NCBI GenBank assembly: GCA_945648485.1
Contig: CALZFR010000005.1
Location: 1 to 33,214, forward strand
Direction: 5' to 3'
DNA from: an uncultured Eubacterium sp.
Lineage (GTDB): Bacteria; Bacillota; Clostridia; Lachnospirales; Lachnospiraceae
Length of the DNA: 33,214 nucleotides
The notes under the pieces are model-generated. The model did not search any database. It was given only the letters and a program-made list of their open reading frames with translations, and was not told the origin of the DNA. Below are positions 10,061 to 18,950 of this stretch, piece after piece. The stretch's first letter is position 1; each line of letters opens with the position of its first letter. A program made the translations under genes and the position numbers.

Positions 10061-10800
10061 TGAGTAATTATGTAATGGTTATCCAGTATGACGGAGGAAG
10101 ATATGACGGCTGGCAGCGTATGGGTAACGAAAGAAGCGATAATACGGTGCAGGGAAAGATTGCAGAAGTATTGAGGCGCATGACTGGAAGTGAACCTGAG
10201 ATTAATTGTGGCTGTAGAACAGAAAAAGGTGTTCATGCTTATGGACAGGTCATTAATGTAAGAATTGATAATGATGGTACTTCACCTGTGGAGTTAAAGA
10301 ATTATCTTAGCAGGTATCTTCCAAGAGATATTGGCGTGATTAGTGTGGACAGGGCTGATGACAGGTTTCATGCACAGCTCAACGCCAGAAGTGCGGAATA
10401 TATGTACAGGCTCGATGTAGGAAAGAATCCGGATGTGTTCATGAGAAGATATGCATATCATACATTTGACATGCCGGATATCGATGCCATGAGAAAGGCT
10501 GCATCATATTTTATTGGAGAACATGATTATAAGCTGTTTACAACGGCTAAGAAAAGCAAAAGTACAGTAAGGAATATTGAAGATATCCAGATAGAACATA
10601 AGGGGAATGAAGTGACTATAAGGATTATTGCCAATGATTTTATGCATAATATGGCAAGACTTATGGTAGGAATGCTGCTGGATGTAGGCGGAGGACTTAA
10701 GAAGCCTGAGACAGTAAAGGATGCCCTGGAACTTAAAAGTGTTACTATGTCATTTCCGGCAGAGGCTTATGGTCTTTTTCTTGAGAAAGTGAATTATTAA
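10060..10800 (+). CDS. TruA-family tRNA pseudouridine synthase with Glu in place of the catalytic Asp
   Basis: The 246-residue protein has full TruA architecture: N-terminal YDGGRYDGWQR, a central ARSAEYMYRLDV strand with the conserved tyrosine region (Tyr114/Tyr116), and C-terminal NDFMHNMARLMVGMLLDVG. TruA isomerises U38-U40 in the tRNA anticodon arm. The catalytic motif, normally GRTDxGVHA, reads CRTEKGVHA here: Arg53 is kept but the universally conserved catalytic Asp is Glu55 (codon GAA at 10222-10224). The preceding Gly is Cys. Everything else looks intact, so this is not a decayed gene. It may be a paralog with altered or lost activity, with canonical truA elsewhere. It overlaps the response regulator by 1 bp and precedes argS by 16 bp. 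Confidence 0.88.
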   Translation: MSNYVMVIQYDGGRYDGWQRMGNERSDNTVQGKIAEVLRRMTGSEPEINCGCRTEKGVHAYGQVINVRIDNDGTSPVELKNYLSRYLPRDIGVISVDRADDRFHAQLNARSAEYMYRLDVGKNPDVFMRRYAYHTFDMPDIDAMRKAASYFIGEHDYKLFTTAKKSKSTVRNIEDIQIEHKGNEVTIRIIANDFMHNMARLMVGMLLDVGGGLKKPETVKDALELKSVTMSFPAEAYGLFLEKVNY

Positions 10801-10816
10801 CAGGATGGTATAACAG

Positions 10817-12604
10817 ATGGAAACTATTATTGAGAAGATTGAAGATATAGTTAAGGAGGGATTTAACGCCTGCGGATATGATGAGAAATATGCAAGGGTT
10901 ACAGTGTCTAACAGACCTGACCTGTGCGAATACCAGTGTAATGGTGCCATGGCTGCTGCCAAGGAATATGGTAAAGCACCATTTCTTATAGCAGACAGTG
11001 TTGTGGAGAGGCTTGCCGGTAATGTTGCGTTTAAGAGTATCGAAAGCGTTAAGCCAGGGTTTATAAATATTATTGTGTCAGAGGATTTTCTTGGCACATA
11101 TCTTGATGACATGGGACATGAGGATAAGTTTGGCTATGTTCCATCCGTAACAGATAAAACTGTTATAGTTGATTATGGCGGAGCTAATGCGGCTAAACCG
11201 CTGCATGTAGGACATTTGAGATCAGCAGTTATCGGAGAGAGTGTTAAGAGAATACAGCGTTTTGCAGGTAATAAGGTTATAGGTGATGTGCATCTGGGTG
11301 ACTGGGGACTTCAGATGGGACTTATCATTGAAGAATTAAGAGACAGAAAGCCTGAGCTTCCATATTTTGATGAGAGCTTTACCGGAGAATACCCGGCAGA
11401 TCCTCCTTTTACAATATCTGAGCTGGAGGAAATATATCCTGCTGCCAGCAGGAAATCTAAAGAGAATGACCAGTTTCTTGAGAGAGCGCATAATGCTACC
11501 TTAAAGCTCCAGAGTGGTGACAGGGCATGCAGGGCAATCTGGAACCATATTATGAATGTATCTAAGAAGGATTTAAAGAAGAATTACGATAATCTTAATG
11601 TTTCCTTCGACCTCTGGAAAGGTGAGAGTGATGCGCAGACCTATATTCCTGATATGATTCAGGATATGATAGACAAGGGACTTGCTTACGAAAGCCAGGG
11701 AGCAACTGTTGTAGATATTCAGGAAGACACTGATTCTAAGGAACTTCCACCATGTATCATAAGAAAGTCTGATGGGGCTGCATTATATGCTACATCAGAC
11801 CTGGCAACTATTGTGGAAAGAGAGAGGGATTATCACCCTGATTCATATATATATCTTGCAGATAAGAGACAGGAACTTCATTTTACACAGGTGTTCAGAG
11901 TTGCCAAGAAAGCGGGAATTGTTAAACCTGATGCCAGCCTTACATTTTTAGGATTTGGAACAATGAATGGAAAGGATGGAAAACCATTTAAGACAAGAGA
12001 TGGTGGTACCATGCGTCTGGAGATTCTTATATCTGACATTCAGAAAGCTGTTCTTTCAAAGATGGAGGATAATGCAAAGAAAAAGGGTCAGGAGGATGGA
12101 GATTCCAGTGGTGAAGCTTATGAAACAGCCAGAATGATTGGACTTGCAGCCTTAAAGTATGGCGATTTGTCTAACCAGGCTTCCAAGGATTATGTATTTG
12201 ACATTGACAGATTTACTTCATTCGAGGGCAATACAGGACCATATATCCTGTATACTATTGTAAGAATTAAGTCTATTCTTTCAAAGTATGTACAGGCAGG
12301 TGGCGAATGTAATAATCTTAAGATTATGCCACCATCTTCTGACAGCGAGAAGAATCTTGCTCTCGCACTGGTAAGATTTTCTGAAGTGATTGACAGTGCA
12401 TATATGGACAATGCCCCTCATAAGATATGTCAGTACATATATGATGTATCTAATGTATTTAATGGATTCTATCATGATACCAAAATCCTTTCAGAGGCAG
12501 ATGAGGAAAAGAAGAAGGGCTATATTGCAATATTAAGCCTGACTAAAGACATTCTTCTTACTTGTATTGATTTACTGGGAATTGAGTGCCCAGAAAGAAT
12601 GTAG
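10817..12604 (+). CDS. argS: Arginyl-tRNA synthetase
   Basis: A 595-residue class I synthetase. The N-terminal ~110 residues form the Add-1 domain that binds the tRNA D-loop. The ATP-binding HIGH motif is HVGH (130-133) inside GGANAAKPLHVGHLRS. The KMSKS loop is degenerate (GTMNGKDGKPFKTRDGG), as in many bacterial ArgRS. The C-terminal anticodon-binding domain ends in the typical LLGIECPERM. The SD before the ATG is weak (cagga, about 10 nt upstream), and the gene probably relies on transcription from the cheX/cheY promoter. No tRNA T-box leader is visible in the 16-bp gap. Confidence 0.97.
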   Translation: METIIEKIEDIVKEGFNACGYDEKYARVTVSNRPDLCEYQCNGAMAAAKEYGKAPFLIADSVVERLAGNVAFKSIESVKPGFINIIVSEDFLGTYLDDMGHEDKFGYVPSVTDKTVIVDYGGANAAKPLHVGHLRSAVIGESVKRIQRFAGNKVIGDVHLGDWGLQMGLIIEELRDRKPELPYFDESFTGEYPADPPFTISELEEIYPAASRKSKENDQFLERAHNATLKLQSGDRACRAIWNHIMNVSKKDLKKNYDNLNVSFDLWKGESDAQTYIPDMIQDMIDKGLAYESQGATVVDIQEDTDSKELPPCIIRKSDGAALYATSDLATIVERERDYHPDSYIYLADKRQELHFTQVFRVAKKAGIVKPDASLTFLGFGTMNGKDGKPFKTRDGGTMRLEILISDIQKAVLSKMEDNAKKKGQEDGDSSGEAYETARMIGLAALKYGDLSNQASKDYVFDIDRFTSFEGNTGPYILYTIVRIKSILSKYVQAGGECNNLKIMPPSSDSEKNLALALVRFSEVIDSAYMDNAPHKICQYIYDVSNVFNGFYHDTKILSEADEEKKKGYIAILSLTKDILLTCIDLLGIECPERM

Positions 12605-12614
12605 GAAAGGGGTT

Positions 12615-12630
12615 CAGTGTGGAAACACTG
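12615..12630 (+). other. Small GNRA-capped hairpin between argS and the glycosyltransferase gene
   Basis: CAGTGT-GGAA-ACACTG is a perfect 6-bp stem with a GGAA (GNRA) loop, 10 nt after the argS stop and 17 nt before the next start. There is no U tract, so it is not a terminator; it may be an RNA processing or stability element. Confidence 0.45.
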
Positions 12631-12647
12631 TAATAAAGGTTACATTA

Positions 12648-13664
12648 ATGAAATTAATTAGTTTTGCAATTCCATGTTACAATTCTGCTGCCTATATGAG
12701 AAAATGTATTGAATCAGTTCTTCCAGGTGGAGATGACGTGGAAATCATCATTGTTGATGATGGCTCTGTTAAAGATAATACAGGAGAAATTGCAGATGAG
12801 TATGCTGCAAAGTATCCAACAATTGTCAAGGCAGTGCATCAGGAGAATGGCGGTCATGGGCAGGCAGTTAACACAGGACTTGCCAACGCTACAGGTAAGT
12901 ATTTTAAAGTAGTTGACAGTGATGACTGGGTAGATGGAAAGAGTTACAAAAGAATTCTTAAGACATTAAAGAATTTCAACGAAGATAATGAACCTGACAT
13001 GGTAATTGCCAATTATGTGTATGATAAAGTTGGTGCCAGAAGAAAGAAAGTTATTCACTATGATAATGTTTTTCCTCTTGATAAGATGTTTACATGGGAT
13101 GAGATTGGAAACTTTAAGATTGACCAGTATATTCTTATGCATTCAGTAATATACAGGACAGAACTTCTTAAGAAGTGTGGATTGCAGCTGCCAAAGCATA
13201 CTTTCTATGTGGATAATATTTTCGTATTTGAGCCTCTTACAGAAGTCAAGAATATGTATTATATTAACACGAATTTTTACAGATACTTTATCGGCAGGGA
13301 CGACCAGTCAGTAAATGAAACTGTTATGATAGGAAGAATTGACCAGCAGATAGCAGTTACCAAAAGAATGATTGATTTCTTCCTTGACAGTAATGTGCGT
13401 CCTGGCAAGAGAAAGAATTATATGATTAATTATCTCAGAATCATGATGGAGGTTTCTTCAATATTCCTGATTATAAGTGGAACAAAGGAGAATCTTGAGA
13501 AGAAAAAGGAACTGTGGAATTACGTTAAGAATAAGGATGCAGAACTGTACAGGAAGTTAAGATACAGCCTGTTAGGAAGTACAGTTAACATTCCTGGTAA
13601 AGGCGGCAGGGCTATATCAAAATATGGCTACAAAGTCATGAACAAACTTATTGGATTTAATTAA
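12648..13664 (+). CDS. Glycosyltransferase family 2
   Basis: The track start (12567) lies inside argS; the ATG at 12648 begins the canonical GT-A domain (MKLISFAIPCYNSAAYMRKC) and has a modest SD (aaagg), giving 338 residues. Nucleotide-sugar binding and catalysis motifs are clear: IIIVDDGS, GGHGQAVNTGL and the DxD-like VDSDDWVD. The C-terminal ~110 residues are basic and helical without clear membrane spans, so the enzyme is probably cytoplasmic or peripheral. The acceptor sugar cannot be inferred, and no capsule or teichoic acid genes are adjacent. Transcription ends at a strong bidirectional terminator. Confidence 0.88.
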   Translation: MKLISFAIPCYNSAAYMRKCIESVLPGGDDVEIIIVDDGSVKDNTGEIADEYAAKYPTIVKAVHQENGGHGQAVNTGLANATGKYFKVVDSDDWVDGKSYKRILKTLKNFNEDNEPDMVIANYVYDKVGARRKKVIHYDNVFPLDKMFTWDEIGNFKIDQYILMHSVIYRTELLKKCGLQLPKHTFYVDNIFVFEPLTEVKNMYYINTNFYRYFIGRDDQSVNETVMIGRIDQQIAVTKRMIDFFLDSNVRPGKRKNYMINYLRIMMEVSSIFLIISGTKENLEKKKELWNYVKNKDAELYRKLRYSLLGSTVNIPGKGGRAISKYGYKVMNKLIGFN

Positions 13665-13677
13665 ATAGTATCATAAT

Positions 13678-13728
13678 AAAAAGGTCAGAATTCTTATCCT
13701 GCAAGCAGGCATGAATTCTGACCTTTTT
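13678..13728. terminator. Bidirectional factor-independent terminator
   Basis: AAAAAGGTCAGAATTC pairs perfectly with GAATTCTGACCTTTTT, with a nested CCTG-CAAG-CAGG hairpin in the loop. T tracts occur on both strands, serving the convergent glycosyltransferase (+) and YcxB-like (-) genes. Confidence 0.92.
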
Positions 13729-13750
13729 AATCTTATTATAATAATGATAT

Positions 13751-14272
13751 CTAAAACAGTATCTTACAAATATTCTGGTTTACGTACTTTTTTATTATAA
13801 CAGGAGCAGCTGTCTGCTGTTCTGTGTCCATATCAGCAATTCTTAACATAACTGTCATCTTTGAGCCTTCAAAGAACATATAGTAGCCCATTTTCCGGTA
13901 AATTGTTGTAAATGAGTTCCACTGGTATGTGTGTGTGATCTGGAAGTCAGGAATCTCAGCCATAATGCCTGTGTCCATTAATGTTATGGTGCAAGGCGCA
14001 TCTTCTGAAGGGTCTCTGTGCTTTAAATGATATCCCACAGCACTTCTGAACTGGAATACGAATATATATACAGGGTATGCAAAGCATGCTGCGTAAATAA
14101 CTCCCAGATACATATTAAAAAATCCCATAACCATAAGGGCTATTGCGATGGCGACGGGAACAAGGGACAGAACTGTCTCAATAGGATTCCTGATAAATCT
14201 GTTCCAGAACACAATTTTTCGGTATTCGTCGCCGGATGCCTTCAATCTGGTGTTATATTTGATAGTATCCAT
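13751..14272 (-). CDS. YcxB-like small membrane protein
   Basis: A 173-residue protein with a basic N-terminus, two adjacent membrane helices (about 33-52 and 54-75) and a soluble C-terminal domain. The C-terminal stretch TYQWNSFTTIYRKMGYYMFF followed by short strands matches the general pattern of YcxB-like C-terminal domains (Y-x-W-x5-I...Y.x.F). Function of that family is unknown. SD TGGAG is on the minus strand 9 nt before the ATG. It is monocistronic here, facing the glycosyltransferase gene through a shared terminator and diverging from the GGDEF-EAL gene. Confidence 0.65.
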   Translation of the reverse strand: MDTIKYNTRLKASGDEYRKIVFWNRFIRNPIETVLSLVPVAIAIALMVMGFFNMYLGVIYAACFAYPVYIFVFQFRSAVGYHLKHRDPSEDAPCTITLMDTGIMAEIPDFQITHTYQWNSFTTIYRKMGYYMFFEGSKMTVMLRIADMDTEQQTAAPVIIKKYVNQNICKILF

Positions 14273-14358
14273 ATATTAATCTCCATTTATTAAAAATTAT
14301 CAGCTGTAAGCTAACGCCAATCAGAATGATAACATTTTTATTTCTTTAACACAAGGGT

Positions 14359-14394
14359 TTGCAAAGACCGCAAAATAGGGTATAATATCCCTAT
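14359..14394 (+). promoter_or_regulatory. Promoter with palindrome centred on the -10 box, upstream of the GGDEF-EAL gene
   Basis: TTGCAA (14359-14364), a 16-bp spacer and TATAAT (14381-14386). The -10 lies in the centre of ATAGGGTATAATATCCCTAT (14375-14394), a palindrome with 6-bp arms that would suit a dimeric repressor. The start codon is 24 bp downstream. Confidence 0.6.
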
Positions 14395-14417
14395 ATATCA
14401 GTTAGGGGGCAAAACTC

Positions 14418-16553
14418 GTGGAAGATAAGTACCGCAGAGAAGAAGTAATGACCAGAATAGTGCATAAACTGGAGGCAGAGGGGACTTTCATGGAAATCGT
14501 GGAAAGTATCCTTGAGGATGTAGAGACAGTTCTCCTCACTTCACATGCAGCGATTATGCAGATAAGTGCAGATAATAACTGGGTAGATACTGTTATCTCT
14601 TATGTGTGTCCGGATGATAAGCCTATGGAGATGACTAATTTTGCCATGGATAAGTTTGTTATTGCAGGTGATGGAATCAAGGCATGTTATACAGACAGCT
14701 GCACTGAGGATGAACGCGCTATATTGGAACTTATGGGAGCAGAGACATCTGTTACAGTGCCAGTATATATTAATAATGCCTGCGCTATGTATTTTGCTGT
14801 ATTTGATACACATTCATGCACTCATTATGGTGAAGATGTTTTAAAATTTATTGGAGATGTGGCCAATATTGTGCAGATTATTGCACAGAAGAAGGTTACC
14901 AAGAGTTCTCTTCTTTCGTCTTACGAAGTGTTAAGAGAGATTCTTAGCAGCATAGGTTCTGGAATTATGGTTTTTAACCGTACTGACGGAGCAGTTCTTT
15001 TTGAAAATGATGTAGCTGCCAGAACGGATGAGATAAAACGTGCAATCCAGGAGGGCGTCACTGATTACATGAACATGCCTGATGAGGAGAAAAAACACAG
15101 GAAACCAAGTGAGTATTATGATCCTATGTCAGGTTTGTGGTTTGAGATTAAGTTCTCGGATCTTACATGGATTGATGGAAGTCCTGTAATTGTGTGTACC
15201 GCTGTAGATACTACACAGAAGAAGAAGAACCAGCAGAAGATAGAATATCAGGCTAATAATGATTTCCTGACAGGTCTGTATAACAGAATGAAGTGTGAGA
15301 ATGACCTGAGAAGGGTAATGAGAGAGGCAGAGAATACCGATGCTAAAGGTGCTGTAATGTTCATCGACCTTGATGATTTTAAGCATATTAATGATGGTTT
15401 AGGACATCAGTATGGTGACGTCCTGTTACAACAGATTGCAGCCGGACTTCAGGGCGTGCCTGGTCTTCGTGGTAATTGCTACAGGATGGGTGGAGACGAG
15501 TTTCTTGTAATAATAAGACCTGAACAGTTCCAGGATATGGAAAGAATTATTAAGAATGTTGTCAATATGTTTAATAAGCCATGGTATCTTATGGGAACAG
15601 AGTATTACTGTACAATGAGTATGGGTATTGCAACATTTCCTGATAACAGTGATGATGTCCATGATATAATTAAGATGGCAGATGTGGCTATGTACGAAAG
15701 TAAGAAGTCAGGTAAGAACTGCTATAATTATTATGATGCTGATAAGAGGACAAATACTGCAAAGCAGCTGGATATTGAGAACAACATGCGTCAGGCAGTG
15801 GCCTCCCAGATTCAGGAGTTTGTTGTTTTCTACCAGCCTGTTGTTGATACAGTAACTAAGCGATGTGTGTCTTGTGAGGCTCTTGTAAGATGGGACAGTA
15901 AATCTCTGGGATTTATGGGACCGGGAGAGTTTATTCCGCTTGCTGAGTATCTGGGACTTATAACAGATATTGGTGATTATATTCTGGAGGAGGCATGTAA
16001 GCAGTGCAAGAAGTGGAATGATGCAGGTTATGTAGATTTCCATGTTAATGTCAATCTTTCAGTAGTCCAGCTTTTACAGAAGAATGTAGTTGACAATATT
16101 AACAGGATTATTCTTCAGAGTGGTGTTAACCCATCTAATGTAGTTCTTGAGATTACAGAGTCATTTGCAATTAATGACATGGACAGAGTACTTAATATCA
16201 TAAAAGGCTTAAAGACATTAGGTCCAAGGATTGCACTGGATGATTTCGGAACAGGATATTCATCTCTTAACTACATAAAGCAGCTTCCGCTTAATATTAT
16301 TAAGGTGGACAAGACCTTTATAGATGACATTGTTGGAGATGATTATGCACAGGCTTTCGTAAAGCTTATAGTGGACCTTTCAAAAACAATCGGAACACAG
16401 ATTGTTGTTGAGGGCGTGGAGCACAGCAACCAGTATGAACTTTTAAGAGAACTTGGAGCAGATTATATTCAGGGTTATTATTTTGGAAAGCCAGTACCAG
16501 CAATGGAATTCGAGGAGAAGTTCCTTGGAAAGCAGCTTGGTGGTGATGCCTGA
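14418..16553 (+). CDS. GAF-PAS-GGDEF-EAL cyclic-di-GMP turnover protein
   Basis: A 711-residue cytoplasmic protein starting with GTG (SD taggggg, 8 nt upstream). Domains in order: GAF-like sensor (~5-155), PAS-like region (~165-275), GGDEF cyclase (~280-440) and EAL phosphodiesterase (~460-705). The cyclase signature is intact (GGDEF at 358-362). The EAL motif is intact (487-489), as are DDFGTGYSSL and VVEGVE, which carry metal and catalytic residues. Both activities are therefore plausible, with the sensors choosing direction. The RxxD product-inhibition site expected five residues before GGDEF is absent (GLRG occupies its place). No membrane segments are seen. pyrC starts 45 bp downstream on the same strand. 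Confidence 0.92.
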   Translation: MEDKYRREEVMTRIVHKLEAEGTFMEIVESILEDVETVLLTSHAAIMQISADNNWVDTVISYVCPDDKPMEMTNFAMDKFVIAGDGIKACYTDSCTEDERAILELMGAETSVTVPVYINNACAMYFAVFDTHSCTHYGEDVLKFIGDVANIVQIIAQKKVTKSSLLSSYEVLREILSSIGSGIMVFNRTDGAVLFENDVAARTDEIKRAIQEGVTDYMNMPDEEKKHRKPSEYYDPMSGLWFEIKFSDLTWIDGSPVIVCTAVDTTQKKKNQQKIEYQANNDFLTGLYNRMKCENDLRRVMREAENTDAKGAVMFIDLDDFKHINDGLGHQYGDVLLQQIAAGLQGVPGLRGNCYRMGGDEFLVIIRPEQFQDMERIIKNVVNMFNKPWYLMGTEYYCTMSMGIATFPDNSDDVHDIIKMADVAMYESKKSGKNCYNYYDADKRTNTAKQLDIENNMRQAVASQIQEFVVFYQPVVDTVTKRCVSCEALVRWDSKSLGFMGPGEFIPLAEYLGLITDIGDYILEEACKQCKKWNDAGYVDFHVNVNLSVVQLLQKNVVDNINRIILQSGVNPSNVVLEITESFAINDMDRVLNIIKGLKTLGPRIALDDFGTGYSSLNYIKQLPLNIIKVDKTFIDDIVGDDYAQAFVKLIVDLSKTIGTQIVVEGVEHSNQYELLRELGADYIQGYYFGKPVPAMEFEEKFLGKQLGGDA

Positions 16554-16554
16554 T

Positions 16555-16584
16555 TTGTACGCAATAACCGGTATAAGATAATAT
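16555..16584 (+). promoter_or_regulatory. Weak promoter candidate upstream of pyrC
   Basis: TTGTAC (16555-16560), 18-bp spacer, TAATAT (16579-16584), immediately before the pyrC SD. It would give a very short leader with no room for a PyrR-type attenuator. Confidence 0.3.
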
Positions 16585-16598
16585 AAGGAGATAAGGAT

Positions 16599-17921
16599 AT
16601 GAAGACTATTATTAAGGGCGGCAGAGTAATTGACCCTGCCAGTAGCACTGATGCAGTTAAGGATGTGCTGTTTGAAGACGGAATCATTGTTAAGGTTGAA
16701 GAGAATATTAGTGAAGCAGCAGAGAACGTTATTGATGCCTCAGGATGTCTGGTATGTCCTGGATTAATTGATCTTCATGTACACTTAAGAGAACCGGGAT
16801 TTGAGCATAAGGAGACAATAAGGACTGGAGCCAGGGCAGCAGCCAGAGGCGGATTTACAACAATTTGCTGCATGCCTAACACAAAACCTGTTGTGGATTG
16901 TGTTGATATGGTTGATTACATAGTTGAGAAGTCAAAAGAGGTAACAGATATTAATATTCTTCCTATTGCAGCAATTACAGCAAACCAGGAGGGGGAATAT
17001 ATTACTGATTTCGAACAGCTTAAGGCTCATGGAGCAGTGGCTGTCAGCGAGGATGGTAAGTCAGTTATGAATGCCAGAGTTGCAAGACAGGCAATGAGAC
17101 TGGCAGCTATTGTTGATATTCCGGTATTTGCCCACTGTGAGGATAAGAATCTGGCAGCCAGAGGTGTTATGAATGCCGGAGAGAGAGCCAGGGAACTTGG
17201 CTTATATGGAATAATGAACGCTGTTGAGGATGTTATTGTGGCAAGGGATATTCTTCTTGCCAAGAATACAGGAGCAAGACTCCATCTCTGTCACTGCTCA
17301 ACTAAGGACAGTGTTGCAATGGTTGAACAGGCTAAGAAGGAGGGACTGGATGTAACTGCTGAGGTTACCCCACATCACTTTACTCTGACAGAGGAGGCAA
17401 TCACATCTGATGATGCCAATTTCAAGATGAATCCTCCGTTAAGAAAGCAGGAGGATGTTGATGCTCTGATTGAAGGATTAAAGAGCGGAATAATGGACTG
17501 CATATCAACAGACCATGCTCCACATCATGCAACAGAGAAAGAAAGACCATTTGCGGAAGCACCATTTGGAATAACAGGTCTGGAAACAGCTGTCAGCCTT
17601 ACAATTACTGAACTGGTTGATAAGGGAGTGCTTACACCTATGCAGATGGTGGAGAGGATGAGTTACAACCCTGCAAAGGTTTTAAGATCTGACAAGGGAA
17701 CACTTCTTCCAGGAAGGGCAGCAGATATAACTATAATTAACCCGGATGAAGAATATGTAATCGACAGCAGTAAATTTGCATCATTGGGAAAGAATACTCC
17801 TTTCAATGGAAAGAAAGTTAAGGGTAAAGTAGTGTATACAATTTCGGGAGGAAAGACAGTTTACTCATACAGACCGGGATTTGAGTGTATTGTGGATAAG
17901 GATGTTCCAAAGCTGTACTAG
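16599..17921 (+). CDS. pyrC: Dihydroorotase
   Basis: A 440-residue class I (long form) dihydroorotase, cyclising N-carbamoyl-L-aspartate to dihydroorotate in UMP synthesis. The metal-binding DLHVHLREPG motif, the substrate segment CCMPNTKPV, metal His residues in VFAHCED and LHLCHCS, and catalytic Asp in ISTDHAPH are all present. SD aaggag is about 8 nt before the ATG. It opens the run pyrC-pyrF-pyrK-pyrD. Carbamoyl-phosphate synthase and aspartate transcarbamoylase genes are not in the window. Confidence 0.97.
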   Translation: MKTIIKGGRVIDPASSTDAVKDVLFEDGIIVKVEENISEAAENVIDASGCLVCPGLIDLHVHLREPGFEHKETIRTGARAAARGGFTTICCMPNTKPVVDCVDMVDYIVEKSKEVTDINILPIAAITANQEGEYITDFEQLKAHGAVAVSEDGKSVMNARVARQAMRLAAIVDIPVFAHCEDKNLAARGVMNAGERARELGLYGIMNAVEDVIVARDILLAKNTGARLHLCHCSTKDSVAMVEQAKKEGLDVTAEVTPHHFTLTEEAITSDDANFKMNPPLRKQEDVDALIEGLKSGIMDCISTDHAPHHATEKERPFAEAPFGITGLETAVSLTITELVDKGVLTPMQMVERMSYNPAKVLRSDKGTLLPGRAADITIINPDEEYVIDSSKFASLGKNTPFNGKKVKGKVVYTISGGKTVYSYRPGFECIVDKDVPKLY

Positions 17922-17933
17922 CACACAATATGT

Positions 17934-17951
17934 CAGACGCAAAGACGTCTG
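17934..17951 (+). other. Hairpin in the pyrC-pyrF gap
   Basis: CAGACG-CAAAGA-CGTCTG forms a 6-bp stem 12 nt after the pyrC stop. It has no T tract and is more likely an mRNA stability or processing element than a terminator. Confidence 0.4.
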
Positions 17952-17999
17952 GGGAATGGGATTAACCAGAAAGAAATCAGGAGAGGAATGGAGAATAAT

Positions 18000-18920
18000 A
18001 TGATTAACAAGCTTGTAGACAAGATTAAAAAGACTAATGCACCAGTAGTAGTTGGACTTGACCCAATGTTAAAGTATATTCCGGAACACATTAAGAAAGC
18101 GGCTTTCAGCCAGTATGGTGAGACACTTGAAGGTGCTGCAGAGGCGGTATGGCAGTTTAATAAGGCAATTGTGGACTGTATATATGATATAGTTCCTGCA
18201 GTAAAGCCACAGGTTGCCATGTATGAGCAATTTGGTGTTCCAGGAATGTCTGCATTCAAGAAAACAGTTGATTATTGTAAACAGAAGGATTTAGTTGTTA
18301 TTGGTGACGTTAAGAGAGGGGATATCGGCTCAACTTCAGAGGCATATGCTGTGGCACATCTTGGAAAGGTTACAGTAGGCAATACAAAGATCAGTGCCTT
18401 TGATGAAGACTTTGCTACAGTTAATCCATATCTTGGTTCAGATGGAATTAATCCATTCTTAAAGGTGTGCCAGGAGGAGAAGAAGGGAATATTCATCCTT
18501 GTTAAGACATCTAATCCTTCCAGTGGTGAATTCCAGGACAGAATTATTGATGGAAGACCATTATATGAATGGGTTGGAGAGAAGGTTAACGAATGGGCTT
18601 CACAGTGTATGGGAGACCAGTACAGTTATGTAGGAGCAGTTGTAGGAGCAACATATCCCGAAATGGGCAAAATATTAAGAAAAGTTATGCCTAAATCATA
18701 TATTCTTGTGCCTGGATATGGCGCACAGGGTGGCAAGGCAGAGGATCTTGTGCATTTCTTTAATCAGGATGGACTCGGTGCTATTGTAAACAGTTCAAGA
18801 GGAATTATTGCAGCTTATACTAAGAAAGAATACAGCAGATTTGGAGAAACAGGCTTTGCTGATGCATCAAGACAGGCTGCAATAGATATGATTAATGATA
18901 TTAACAGTGCACTTAAGTAG
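18000..18920 (+). CDS. pyrF: Orotidine 5'-phosphate decarboxylase, long (group 2) form
   Basis: Converts OMP to UMP. The track begins at 17988, but that ATG is part of the SD (gaATGGAG); the ATG at 18000 is the likely start, giving 306 residues, typical of the longer PyrF group rather than the ~240-residue form. Motifs: VVGLDPMLKYIP at the N-terminus, the catalytic Asp/Lys/Asp cluster in IGDVKRGDIGST, and the phosphate-binding VPGYGAQGG and NSSRGI loops. It lies 78 bp after pyrC and 30 bp before pyrK. Confidence 0.96.
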   Translation: MINKLVDKIKKTNAPVVVGLDPMLKYIPEHIKKAAFSQYGETLEGAAEAVWQFNKAIVDCIYDIVPAVKPQVAMYEQFGVPGMSAFKKTVDYCKQKDLVVIGDVKRGDIGSTSEAYAVAHLGKVTVGNTKISAFDEDFATVNPYLGSDGINPFLKVCQEEKKGIFILVKTSNPSSGEFQDRIIDGRPLYEWVGEKVNEWASQCMGDQYSYVGAVVGATYPEMGKILRKVMPKSYILVPGYGAQGGKAEDLVHFFNQDGLGAIVNSSRGIIAAYTKKEYSRFGETGFADASRQAAIDMINDINSALK

Positions 18921-18950
18921 TGTGAATATCAGACTAGAATGGAGAAAAGA

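Noticed and set aside
12567-12647. Track start of the glycosyltransferase inside argS
   Set aside because: The GT2 domain begins exactly at the ATG at 12648, which has an SD; the upstream segment is argS read in another frame.
16554-16598. PyrR-type attenuator before pyrC
   Set aside because: The gap is only 45 bp, with no terminator hairpin or PyrR-binding loop, and no pyrR in the window.
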